Shown here: positions 32,964 through 45,000 of the stretch, in pieces
How the letters are laid out: each line of letters begins with the position of its first letter
How positions within the stretch are numbered: the first letter of the stretch is position 1
From: Opisthocomus hoazin
Lineage: Eukaryota; Chordata; Aves; Opisthocomiformes; Opisthocomidae
DNA length: 64,000 nt
NCBI RefSeq assembly: GCF_030867145.1
Contig: NC_134434.1
Coordinates: 3,286,001-3,350,000 of the forward strand
Reading direction: 5' to 3'
The notes under the pieces: model-generated
Seen by the model: the letters and a program-made list of their open reading frames with translations, nothing else
The model's database searches: none
Told to the model about the DNA's origin: nothing
Translations under genes and position numbers: made by a program

Positions 32964-33788
32964 CTCCGTGGGGCTCGAGGGAGGTTTCCTCGAGATGGGA
33001 GCATGGCTGGAAGCAGCATCCATAGCCAAGACGAGTGCCGTAGCCCAAGTACAGAGCTGTCGAGGGCACGGGGCACTGCTCACCATGGCTCACCCCGGCC
33101 GTTTCGGTGTACGCCAGGCTCTGCAGAGTGTCCGGAGGTCACCAAGGAACAGCAGGGAGGGAGGCTGTTTGCTGGGGGAGCACAGCCACGGCCCCATGGG
33201 AGAGCTCACGCTGCCGGGGAAGCGGAGCAGGACATCAGCGGGTGAGCGCTGGGGGAGGATTTTAATGCTTTCAGACAGCTTGGGCACGGCTCAGCACCTC
33301 AGCCCAGGCGAGGCGCTGGCGGAGAAGAGCAAAGCGGAGCACTGGCACTGCTTTGCTGTGGCGTGGGGCCAGAGGACGTGGGTTATGCCTGAGCACATCC
33401 ATCAACGGGGAGCCACTGCAGAACGGCACTGCGCTCCCCTTAACCCAGCCGTACCTGCGCAGGAGAGGCTGACGTAACTCGCAGAGCCCCCGCAACGGCT
33501 CCACGAGCGGCTGAGCCCTGCGACCGCCAGCAGCCGAGGGCTTTATTTAAAGACCCATCATTTTCTGAACCAGAAGAGCATCACTGGAATAGGATCAATT
33601 AACTCTTTTGAAAACCCTGCGGGAGAGCGCAACTGGAGGTGGTGGTGAAAGCACACAGGAGCTGGGACAGGCTGTGCTGAGCATCTCTGCGATGCCGAGG
33701 GCTGCGCCCCAACGGCACCAAGCACCCGTGAAGATCAGGTCTCTATAAACTGCCATTATAGAGGGTGTGAATCTGTCTGCGCAGATTT

Positions 33789-34196
33789 CACAGAATCACA
33801 GAATGGTAGGGGTTGGAAGGGACCTCTGGGGATCATCCAGTCCAACCCCCGTGCCGAAGCAGGGTCACCTACAGTAGGCTGTAGAGGACCTTGTCCAGGT
33901 GGGTCTGGAATATCTCCAGAGAAGGAGACTCCACAGCCTCCCTGGGCAGCCTGTGCCAGGGCTCCGTCACCCTCAGAGGGAAGAAGTTCTTCCTCATGTT
34001 CAGACAGAACTTCCTCTGCTTCAGTTTGTGCCCGTTGCCCCTTGTCCTGTCGCTGGGCACCACTGAAAACAGCTTGGCCCCATCCTCCTGACCCCCATCC
34101 TGCAGATATTTAGAGGCATTTCTAAGGTCCCCTCTCAGCCTTCTCTTCTCCAGGCTGAACAAGCCCAGCTCCCTCAGCCTCTCCTCGTAGCAGAGA
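33789..34196 (-). mobile_element. CR1 LINE fragment, minus orientation
   Basis: Starts CACAGAATCACAGAATGG, then the reverse complement of the CR1 tail. The minus strand keeps an uninterrupted ~110-codon remnant of the reverse transcriptase C-terminus ([20 protein letters not shown]). Opposite in orientation to the copy 0.8 kb to its left. Confidence 0.94.
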
Positions 34197-37100
34197 TTTC
34201 CCTCCTTGCAGCATCTGCACAGCAGGAAGGGGATGTGATGCAGGAGGCTATGTCTATCCGGGACCCTGGCTCTCCCCAGGGGTCTGCTCCGGGGTCCAGG
34301 TCCCAACGCAACCCTCCTCTACACCATGCTGTCCTCCACCCGTCCCCAGTGCTTGGCCTTTCTTCCTGGGAAGCTTTTGGCTGTCAAACATTTGTTTTCC
34401 CCTGCTGAGCATTATTATAACCAGATCTTCCTGTCCCCATGCAGAGGGCCATAAATGGGCCACTGCCTCATATCAATAACCATTATGTTTAGTCTAGGCC
34501 TGCTCACGGCATAAGTCACAGAGAGCAAGCATAGAAACAGCTCCATTACTTATATCTGCATTTGTCTCCCTTGCTCAACCCTTCCCAGCCAGGGAAAACA
34601 GGGAATCGGCCACGCAAACATGGCTAAAAGCCTCATCTTCCTCCTGCCCTCATCCACCTCTGTTCAGAGAGCCGCGGGATCTGGCTCCGACAGATGCTCC
34701 CCCCACCCCGAGGGTTCAGCCCCCTCTCCCGAGCATGGTTATCTGCTCGCCTTGGGGATGGAGACGGCGTCTCACCACGTCTTCACTGCCCAAGGACAGG
34801 GGTCCCTGTGCTGGCATGCCTGGGGGTGCAGTGTCCCCTGTCCCTCCGTACCCTCGCAGAGGAGACCCCAAACCTGCTCCGCTCCATCTCGCCCCCCCAG
34901 ACCTATTTTCCTTTCACACCCGGCTGCATCCACGTCTCTCAACCCGAGATGCTGCAGGGCATCACGGTGCCGCTCCCCTGGAAGCCCCACGGAGTCGGTG
35001 CTCGCTTTCAAGCCCAGGTTGTTCCCCTTCCTGCAGGGCTGAGTTCCCAGAAAGGACAGGAGTTACTTCAAAGTTCATCTTTTTATAGCATTCACAAGAA
35101 AATAAAAATAACCAGCTCACAGATGTACAAGCCAGCCAGCAAACCTCAATCCATGCATTGTGCCCAGAAAAAGCCCAGGGTGGGGTGGGAAGGAATTGGG
35201 CTGGTACCCAAGTATCTCATCTCACCGTGGGGTGAGAGCTGGGGTGTCGGGGGGAAGGACCCAAGAGGAGGAGCAGCCCCCCAGGGCTGTACTGAGGCTG
35301 CTGCTGCTCCTGCTACTGATGCTCACGGTGACCCAGCACGCAGCGCCTGGCCCTGGGGGACCTGTGGGGAGCGAAGCAAGGCAGAGGGGGCTGGCTGTGC
35401 CCCAAACTCCTTGCCCAGCCCCAGGAAGTCTCCTGGTGCCACCTCTGAGCCAGCCGTGGGAAAAGCCAGGGCCACAGCATGGCCACCGACCTCTCAGACC
35501 CCCAGTGCCAAGCTGTCCCCAGGCTGGGGGACAACTGAGCAGCAAAGCTGAGTCTCTGGGGATTCTTGCAGCCATGCCGGATCCTTTGGCAGCAGCATGG
35601 CCAGCACAAAACAGCCGAAGAAGAGGGAGGTGACTTTGATGGGCAGCTCTGACCTGGGTGACAGCACTGCGGCCGCGCAGGCTGTGAATCCGCAGTCCCA
35701 CCCTGGCGAAAGCAGGCTCACAGCAACCAACAGGAGAAAAGCGCTGAATTACCAAGGATTTGGTAAACTCGTTTTGTTTCCTGACTGTTTTAGCATTCCA
35801 TTGGAAAGGAGGCTCAAAATAGCGTTGGCAGTTTAGAGCTGCGACTATCAGCCAGAGGAGGAAAGGGGACGGGTCCCCTCCTCAAAACAGCTCAGCAAAC
35901 CACGCACGTTGCAACAGCATCGCCGCTCGCTGCTCGCCCTCGGCTTGGCTTTGCCGCAGGCGGCTGCTCAGTTTGCAGCCTTGGGTCTTTTTGAGGAGCC
36001 CCAGCGTTGCCGTAACACCGGCACAGCAAGCAGAGCCCTGGGACGCAGGGACTCTCACCCCACCGCAATGCTCACGTTCAGCCCTGGGACAAACAAGTTT
36101 AGACATAAATAGTAATAATAAAAGAGAATTAATGGGAAAAGGGGTGGGTTCGGCAAATCCCAGGGGTGGCCGCGCAGGCTGTGGGGCACAGGGCCAGCTT
36201 CGTGAACAAGATGCCAACTGCTGCGGGTACCACGCGGCTGGGGCATCGCCCGGCCCATCTGTTGCCCACATCTGGGCAGCCTGGACGCTGGGAGGAGGTG
36301 CAAAGGACAAATAACTGCACAGGAACAAACTAGCACCTATACAACAGCCTGCCCATGGTGCTGCCTGCCCTAAATTACACGGGAGCCACCTCCTGCACCA
36401 CCCCAGGGGACACCCAGCCTTGGACGTCCTCCTAAGCACACCAGCCACGCACCCACCGCTGGACCCAAAGTCTGCCAGCATCTTCCCAAGCAAGGGCAAG
36501 GTGACAGGGGAAAACGAGAGGGAATCAAAGCAACAATGAAGTAAAGTCTTTGTCAAAGCTTGGCAGAGCTGGTTCCCCAAAGGAGAGACTCGGCAACTGC
36601 CTTCAGCTGGAGAGACACGAAAGCAGCGCCGCGAGACTGCGGTCGAACACGCAGAATCAACCCAGTGTGTATATGGAGATGCAAAAAAGCCCAGCAAAGA
36701 AAGGACGAGCCCTTTTTTATTTAAGCATCACAAGGAGAGTGGTTTGCAGAGGCTTCCAGCACATCTGCTAATAACACAGCCCCCTCCAAAATAAAGAACT
36801 GGCTTCAGTGTCTCATTGCTGCCCAGCTCCATCGTGCTGGTGAGCACCGGGCGGGCACTAATGCAGGTGGGGAGGGAGCTGTGCCCTGGAGACGTAACAG
36901 GTCCCTGGGGAGTGAGGCCCCGAGAGGGTCTGTAAGGCAGAGCTGGGGAGGACATTGCTGCCCTCCACCCACAGACAGACGTTTGCCCCGGTGCCACTCG
37001 TGCCAGGACTCAGCGGGGTCCGGGCACCGAATGGGGATGGCAGAAAACCGACGTGCGGAGGAAGGAGTTTGGAAGCACAGCTCCGCTCTGCACAAAGCTG

Positions 37101-38153
37101 CCCCCAGCCTTTCCAACAGCCTCCCAAGCCCGCGGCTGAGCCCTGCTCTGCTGTAGAACGGCTCTAGAATGGCCCAGACCCCCCCCATGCCTACTTTGAA
37201 GACACATCTCGGGACACCCCTAACTCAGTTCCCAGCCCAAAGCACTGCTGTGTCCCCTTCTCCCCAGGCCGTGGGCATGGCCAGCTCTGGCTCGTTTCTG
37301 CTCTCTGTTCAGCAGCAAGACCCCGGAGGGTGACAGCAGGCTGGGGGCAGGCTCTGCACAGCATCTAGGCGGGGGGGCTGCACCTCACGCTCCTGCCTCC
37401 AGCACCCCCAGATCCCCTCCGACACGCACCACGGCTCACACCCTCACACAGGAGCAGCAAGGCTCTATTTGATACTAGACAGCAAGGTCCAGGCTTTCGT
37501 GGGTCTCTGTGGTGTGACACATCCAAGCTGCCCACCTCGTCCTAGGGATCCTCGCCCATCGATTGGTATTTGCTTGTTCGCAGGCAGCAAGAGTGAAGCC
37601 TGTGCCAGCTGCCGGATCATGACGCCATTTACAGAATGATACAGAAATAGAGAAAGGAAAAAAGCACCTCTCCAGCTTATCTGCAATGGCCCCTGCTCGT
37701 CTGAGGATGAAACCATCACCCTCCCACCCAGCCCGTGCCTTGATGAGTCCCCCAAGGGAAGAACAAGGTTTTGCTGCCAACACAAAGCCACAGTGGGAAG
37801 CGACTTTCCTGCAAACAACGGAGTGTATCAGGCCCAGCTGGGAAAGACTGGAGCATCCTGACCTGCCACCGCTCAGCACCCTCCCAGCTGACAGGGGACG
37901 GGCTCCCGGTCTGTCCCCTTGGGACGTTTTATCTTAAACAAACACCCCCTTCAAGTCCCCATGTTCCAGTTAAAGTTTAATAAAAGCAGATTCAACTGGG
38001 AGTGGAAAATAAATAGGCTAAACTCAGCTCCCATGAGCTCTAACAGTGGGCAGGGAGATAAGGGGCACTTGGCTGAAACTTCAGGTTAGTGCGAGCTTTC
38101 CAGCATGGGGATTTATCACTGGGGTTGAAGAAGTCATTTTGGTTTGTGGTTTT

Positions 38154-38213
38154 GTCTTCAAACACTTACTCTGCCAAATTTGTGTCTTCAAACACTTACT
38201 CTGCCAAATTTGC
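38154..38213. repeat. 30-bp tandem duplication
   Basis: Two copies of a unit beginning GTCTTCAAACACTTACTCTG, starting at 38154 and 38184, almost identical. No function is suggested. Confidence 0.8.
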
Positions 38214-39207
38214 TCCCCAGTATGATGGGGTGGCCAAGCGGGGTGGGGGCTGAGGCTTCTGAGCCTCCCACCCTCGTCTCTGCTGTACCGCACCGGGAGC
38301 AGCCCTGGGTGGCTGCAGGGACCCTGGAGCCAGCACCCATCTCAGCAGGGTTTGACAAACCCCTGTTGCTGCCCCAAAGTAATGGTCAGTGCTAAGGAAG
38401 CCACGAGAGCTGGTAGCACACCCAGACCCTGGCACATCCCCCCAGCAAAAAACCAGAGAAATGGGGCTCCAGCCCCAAACCCCTGGGAATCAGAGACACG
38501 TCCCCCAGCCTGTCACCATCTGTGTCGGGGGATTCACCGGCAGCCAGAGCAGAAGGGGAGGCGAGGGAAGGGTGTTAAACCCCGCAGGAGCCTTGGAGGA
38601 AGCAAACGGGCAGGCAGAGAGGGCTCAGCCCCAGTTTGGGTCCGTGGCCCCTTCCCTGGTCTGAGCATTGCTCACAGCTCCGCGCTCAGCTCTTAGCAGG
38701 GGGTGCAAAGTGCTCAACTGTGAGACTGTCCAGAATGGCGCTGGCTGCCATGATCCCTCTTAATTAACGTGTTGTAAAGACATTCCTTACCAAAAATGGC
38801 CAAGGAGCATGCGGAACCACTCCCCAGCGCTGCGCAGCCTCGGACATGACTGGGACCCTCGAGGTCAGCCCAGAAGGGGCAAGCGGCTCCCCCGGCTCCC
38901 ACCCCAAGGAAGGGGTGGCTCTGGCCAAAGCGTGCTGCTGCCGCTCCCAAAGTGGGTCTGGCTGCCACAGCAGCTTCTCAGCAGGGCCAGCAGCCCGTCC
39001 ACCTCCCCACGTTCATTCCCTGTGCAGGGGAGAGGTAGGCAGTGAGGGAAGAGTTAAAGCCAGGGCGAGTGGAAGTCTGGATTTAGGAAACAGGGACCAG
39101 GTGGCTCTGCTTTCCCTTCAACTCAGAGAAAATGAGGGTCTTTGGCTCCCACCTAAGAGCCATACAGCCAGGAGCAGCAGAAGCTGTCTCTTCCCCCAGG
39201 TACTCAC

Positions 39208-39344
39208 CACCTCCAGCTCCTCCTCGCTGCACAGTAGCCGCTGAACCAGGTCCTCAGCCCCCAGAAGCCTCTTGCCCCTCTTTCTTCCTCCAGATGTGGC
39301 CACAGCATCCTCGGGGTAGAAAACAACCCAGCCAACTTCTGTTG
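39208..39344 (-). CDS. candidate orphan coding exon
   Basis: On the minus strand, acceptor ATTACCAG|CA (pyrimidine-rich ATCTCTCTCC upstream) and donor GAGGTG|GTGAGTACC enclose 137 bp. They encode a protein-like segment (GWVVFYPEDAVATSGGRKRG, then LLGAEDLVQRLLCSEEELEV), with start phase 1 and end phase 0. The gene is not recognised. A second frame is also open here, which weakens the case. It could be a lineage-specific gene, a relic, or chance. Confidence 0.25.
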
Positions 39345-41605
39345 CTGGTAATGGAGAGAGATACCATCTCTGAGCTGAGCTGGACCAGCTCCTCACCAGC
39401 CCCAGACTGGTAGAGCTTTCCTGGGGGAACGGGCTGACAGCAAAGCCCAGAAATGTCTCTTTCAGTGCAGGCCATGCAGAGGAATTCCCAAACGCTCCAG
39501 AGAACAGGGTGCAGCCCCATCCCAGACCCTAAGGGATCTCATTCTTTGGGCTCTGGTTAGCTCAAGAGCATCAGCACAGGGAGGGTACCAGCTCCCACAC
39601 TAAAGCTCAGATGCCGCAGAAAGGCTGCAGGCAAAGCTCCCCCTTCCCTCCCCTGGCTTTGCCTGGAGCCATTCCAGGTGAATCTCCTCACCTGAGGATC
39701 AGCTGCAATCAAACACATTCTACAGCCTCAGCCTCTCCTGGAGAAAGCAATTCCGTTCAGATTACTGCTGTGGCAGAAACAGATCCAGAAAGCTAGAATC
39801 CAGCTCCTTCTGGTGAAATGCCAGCATGTGCATCCAGCAGGCTTGACACCACATATAGTGCAAGCCAGCAGCGCTTTGTGTGCGCTCCGAAACACTCTTG
39901 ACCAGTGCCTGCCAGCCTTCAGAGGCTCTTGGAGCTGGGAGAGGACAAAAAATGGCTGGCACTGAAGTCTCAGGTTTTCTCAAGCATTTGAGATCCCAGA
40001 GCAGGAGGGAAGGTCACTGCTGGGGAGGTTTCTTGGGTCAGTACTGTGAGCCTGCACGGCCAGACACATTAAACACAGCAAAGCCCAGCTTTGGGCGGGA
40101 CAAGCCTGTCAAATCTGCTATCTTTCAGGCAATTTGCTACACCACTGAGAGCAGGTAGTGTTTCAGACCATGCTTGGATCCAGGCTGAGGAGGAAGAGGA
40201 GGTCAGGGGTTCAGAAGGGCCAGGAGGTACGTGGCAAACAGCTGGCTGTGGAGGCAGCAGCCCAGGCAAGCGGCTGGGTCTGCCACAGCAGGACCTGCAT
40301 TCTCATCCAGGCTCTAACACCCAACTGCCCTGTGACTTGGGGCGAGATGGGTCATCACCCATCTGCCCTTTGCCACGTGGCCTCTCTCACCCACAGGCAG
40401 CGTAACTGCCTGGGGCAGACCCTTCCCAGGGTGTGCAACCCCGACTTCCCTGGGGAAACAGCCCACCTCCTGGCTGTGACACTCACGGGGCAGAGCAGGC
40501 TCCCCTGCTAGGAGAAGAAAAGGCAGGGCTGGTGGCTGCACAACAGCAGAAGGGTTAAAACGCAGCTCCCCAGCTTTCTGCCATCCGTTCTCACTCCCCG
40601 GTTCCATGCTGAGGGCTGCCTTGCCCTCTCCACCTCCCCGTGCTGTGTTTGCAGTGCCCTGCAGTGACACAACGGCTCTTCCACTGCTGGGCTAATTAGA
40701 CACCAGCATACATTCACTCCTGTAAACATGGGCTCAGGTGAATAATAGATTTACTCCAAACTGCAAAGTAGCAGCTGCTGTGAGTGCTCCTAGCTCTATG
40801 GAAACCCTGTATTTCAAGTGTTACCACGGGCAAATAATGGAGAAGGTCCCACAACAGAGCAAGCAGCAGGAGGGAGTGAGGTGGGAGCAGGAGATGCCTG
40901 GCCAGGCACCTGACCACAGAACCAACGCACGTGCTCCAGAGCTCTGAACAGCCTTGGTGTGAAGACAGCAGAATCCTGCTCCTGTATCAAAGCCTGCCAG
41001 TATCGCTCCAAGGAACACAGGAGAGTAACACTTGTTTCTCATGTGATGCCCACGGGTTAAATGAAGGGAACAAACTTGGCTAATTGCGGGAGAGATGCAT
41101 CAGATTTAACAAGACAGAAAATGAGGAAAAACAGGGACGGGAAGAAGGTGCTCTGCAGAAATCAGTATGGGAACACTTCTACACATGCTCTGCCTCAGGT
41201 CAGTGGGGAGCAGCAACCAGTCAGGATGGCATGGAGCTCCCTCTGGTTCTCACCGCTCTCCTGACTCCAGCCTGCCATCACCCTGTCTACCACTGCCTCG
41301 CACAGGACAGAGAACCACTGCGGGGACAGCTCACAAAACTCTGGGGTAAAGAGTCCCCTGGATGTGACTGCAGACCTGCCAGGCACCACCATGGCCAGGC
41401 ACCACCACACCACAGAACTGGCATCTCAGCCCAGCACTGAACTAAACAACAGCTAAGAGTAACAATGTGAAAATCTTTTGGGATCCTCCAGAACCAAGAT
41501 CCCCCAAACCCATGAAAAACCTATGAAAACCCATCAGGGAAGCAGGCAGCACCACTTAGAGCTTACAGCCTCCTGCCCTTAACAGAGGGACTGTACCCAT
41601 AAGGT

Positions 41606-41668
41606 GGGGTTTTTTGTTGGTTTGTTTTTGTGGATTTTTTTTTTGTTTTGGGGTTTTTTGTTTTTGTG
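41606..41668. repeat. T-rich low-complexity block
   Basis: Runs of T broken by G (TTTTTTG, TTTTGTGG patterns), up to ten T in a row. On the minus strand this is an A-rich tract some 290 bp past the EXOC7 stop. Confidence 0.8.
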
Positions 41669-41954
41669 GGTGTCCCCCCACCACGTCTGCTGCATATCAA
41701 CACATTAACATTTATACCCAGGCCTGAAGATGCGCAAACATAAGAGCCCACATAGCAGCCTTTGCTCCAGATCCAAGGAATAAGGCAAAGGCAGCCAGGA
41801 GGTAGTGTTTCCACAGGTTTATAAATCTGATAAATACAAGTATAACACCCTGCCCACCACAATGGGGCAGGGGAGAAGGGAAGGGAGTCCCAAAGGTTGC
41901 CCAGGGAGTGCTGACTTGTACTTGGCAGCTGCAGAGTACACAACAGCCGGAGAT
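41669..41954 (-). other. EXOC7: EXOC7 3' UTR region
   Basis: Directly follows the EXOC7 stop. TATAAA-type variant poly(A) hexamers lie on the minus strand near 41710 and 41818, but there is no canonical AATAAA. The 3' end is not resolved. Confidence 0.4.
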
Positions 41955-42057
41955 TTATGCCGATGTGTCAAAGAGCTTCTCGATCATCTCCCCCACCTGG
42001 TCGACCTGGTATTTGATATACTTCTCAGGGTTCTTGGTGAAGGGCACGTTGCCATAT
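41955..42057 (-). CDS. EXOC7: EXOC7 terminal coding exon
   Basis: 33 codons plus TAA: YGNVPFTKNPEKYIKYQVDQ through LFDTSA. It carries the lysine-rich membrane-binding stretch. Acceptor TGCAG|ATA. Confidence 0.98.
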
Positions 42058-45000
42058 CTGCAGAGGAAGACAACCCCTGAGTGACAAACGACAAACAGAG
42101 CAGAGACACCCACGGGCCCCTCCTCTGTCACAAATCAGCTCCACTCCAGCACACTCCCCTTCAATCTGACGCGGCGTCTCGTAGGGAGCAAGTGACCTGG
42201 CTACAACTGGTGTGCCGAGTTTTATACGAATAGCCCAGGGTGGCTCAGAGCTTTGCGCTAGCTAGAACATCTGCACTCACCCTGCCCAAGGAATCAGGGT
42301 GACAGCAGATGTCTGCAACCAGCAGAGTTCAGCTTGGGGATGTTTTAGCGTGCAAGGTAGAGAAGCTAAGACAGGACAGTAGAAAAGTGCCTCAGCTCAG
42401 GCTACTCTAGGCCCCAAGGACCTCAGTAAATCCAAAGAAGAGAGGACAATGTTGCAAGAGGTCGTCACCTGCTCAAGAAGGCACCATAGGTGTCTTTCAC
42501 AATGGTTTTCTGTGCCCGGCGGATTTTGTCACGTTGCTCCACATCTGGGATTGCCCAGGCCTTCTGGATCTTACATAGCTCCTCCAGCCCGTCATTAAAA
42601 CCCTGTCCAAAGTAAAGCTCAGTGAGTGTACTGTCTGCCATCACGTCTCCACACGGAGTTTGATGTTCTTCCCCTCCACTGCTGATCATCAACAGACAGG
42701 TCTCCTTCCTAGGCAGATCTTTGGTCTGGCTGTCTGTCACAATCAACCAGGGGATGTCCTTACGCCATCTAACACCTCCTTACCTTAAAGCGCTCCTTTA
42801 TCATCTGCCTCTCCTTATCCTTGAGCTGCAACAAGGAGGGAAAGGATTTTATTTATTTCATCTACAGAAATAAATTTCCAACATCAGTGTTTGCCCAGAA
42901 CTCCCATCCAACCTAGGTAATATCCTGCCTACTTGGCTTGAATTCCCTCTCCTAAAGCAGGGAGGGGAGAAAGCTGCAGTAAGCAGCACATCCTACATTC
43001 AGCAATTGCCTTTCATCTAAAGTAGGTTTAACGAGGGTAATTTTCAGCCAGAACAGACATAAAAATAGACTTTTTTATGCTGCCAGTTCTTTCTAAGGGG
43101 AGGTCTCAGGGTTTTGCAAACCCAAAAAGAAGCTTCTGCTCAGGTAAAAATACGATAGCAGGCAGAGATTAGAAGACTCGTATGAATCTGGGGCAGGGGA
43201 GATCAGAAGGGAGTGCTGCTCTCCATCTTGTCCCAGCCACAGTATTCACTCTGCAGAGCAATACTGGCATGAGATGTAAAGAAGGTTTCTGGGAATTATT
43301 TAATACGACAAGGGAGAAGATGTTTCCTTTGCATCCTTGCCTGTCCTCTCACCTTCACTCCTGGCTGAAAGACTGGCAGGTTTCTATCCAAGATGTAATC
43401 CATCACCTTCAACCAGCTGCATTTGAAATGAGATAGGAAGGAGGCAAAGAAAAGGAGTTACTCATGTCTCACCAGAACATCTATGTCTTCGCCCATGACC
43501 CAAAGGCCACCCCAGACAATTCACACCCTAAAACTTTCCACAGTGACCCCTCGCCAGGTTAGATGAATCACTTGGAAACCAAAATACTTGGCTTTGGTTT
43601 TAGACAAACTTCTATTCTAGGTTAATCTCTCCCACTGCTCCAGCAGCACTGGCTCCCAAGGAGCTCTCAGACTGAAAAAACTAACAGAAGAGTGGAGGAT
43701 GTCACCTGACCTGCGCTGGTAGGTCTGGATCTGCTGTTCAATGAGCTCCCGGTAAGACCTCTCAGCTGTCTTCTGCGTCACTGCTACCAACTGGATCAGC
43801 TCAGACCTGAAAGGAGAACAGAAAACCTGAGGAAGCACATGAGCCAGCTGCTCTCAGGGCTGCTAGCAGGGTGGCAACATTTCAAGCCCCTATCAACAAG
43901 ATCTTTTTTGCTCTTTACAATAAACAGGACCTTGAAATGCACACACTGGGAGACAAATGGTACTCCAAGTTACTTTCCAAAGCCATGTCCTCAGTCCTCC
44001 CAAAGGATTCACTATAACCTAAGGCATCTCTGATGCTTTTATCTTCCACTCTCGTGTTGTGATGTTTATAACAGTGCAAAGGTTTCAAAAGGGCAGTTTC
44101 AAGAATGGAAAAAAAAGCAGAGATGAGACAGGTCAGGGAGCGAATGCACTCAGTACAAAGACCTGCTCCAAAACCATGCTTAGAATCAGCCTGGGCTTCA
44201 GAGAGATTTACCCAGATATGCACTTACTTTTCCAGAGATTTCAGAATGTAGTTGTAGTTGTTGTGCAGAAAAATGGCACTCAAAGCTGGGTCTTCATAAA
44301 CCTTGGATTTACTAAGAAGGTTAAGCTGCAAGTTGCCCAGCACTTTGCCTTAAAGAGGGGAAAAATAGAGGACAAAAGTTTTGCACGGAAACTTCTCATT
44401 ACTGACAATCCAAACCAAGCACTCTGTACTGTTGCTGTGAGCCCACAGCAGAGTGAACAGCACAGCCCCAACTGCATGTACAGACAAGGGTATGATCACA
44501 TGTACTTAACAATCCTACAAGCCTTAGGCAGATCTTTCCTCAGAACGTCACCAAAACCTCCCTGTGAACTAATGCCTTTGCTGCAACTGGCAGTACAGTT
44601 GCATTCTGTGTTCAGAATATGTCCCAAGACGAGCACGGGCGGTCAGACTCAGCCTGACCATGGCACAGCCTCAGATGTCAAAGAAGTGGATGGACTTGAT
44701 CCCCATTGTAACCCAAGGTAGTACCGTGAACTTGCCTCACTACCTTACTGTTACATGCAGGATCGAGCCCCTTTGGCAGCTGGGAGCCTCTGTGGTGTTG
44801 AAGGTGCAAAGCATGGGGTGAGAATGGTTTGAGGCAACCGATGACAAAAGCTCTGCAGCACAGCAAGCTGCTGCACTGTGCTTTGTCCTGCCTAACTGTA
44901 ACAGTCTGAAACTCCCAGCTCGACCCTTTTATCCAGACTCGGACTCACACACAGAAAGGTCACAAGGAGTAAGAGACACAGCCTGTGCTCTTCACCCAAG

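Larger units (their letters stand above)
34197..41605. other. GALR2-EXOC7 spacer
   Basis: No complete gene was recognised. Candidate minus-strand coding-like segments occur around 39208-39344 and 39773-39940 but do not join in a consistent frame. A 30-bp tandem duplication lies at 38154-38213. An 815-bp stop-free minus-strand frame (35882-36697) has no family resemblance. No Cys-loop receptor (ZACN-like) exon was seen. Confidence 0.4.

Noticed and set aside
43700-43711. Second donor (GTCAG|GTGACA) just behind the EXOC7 exon at 43711
   Set aside because: Using it would add 5 nt and break the frame. The upstream GTCAGG donor gives the conserved QRSW junction.
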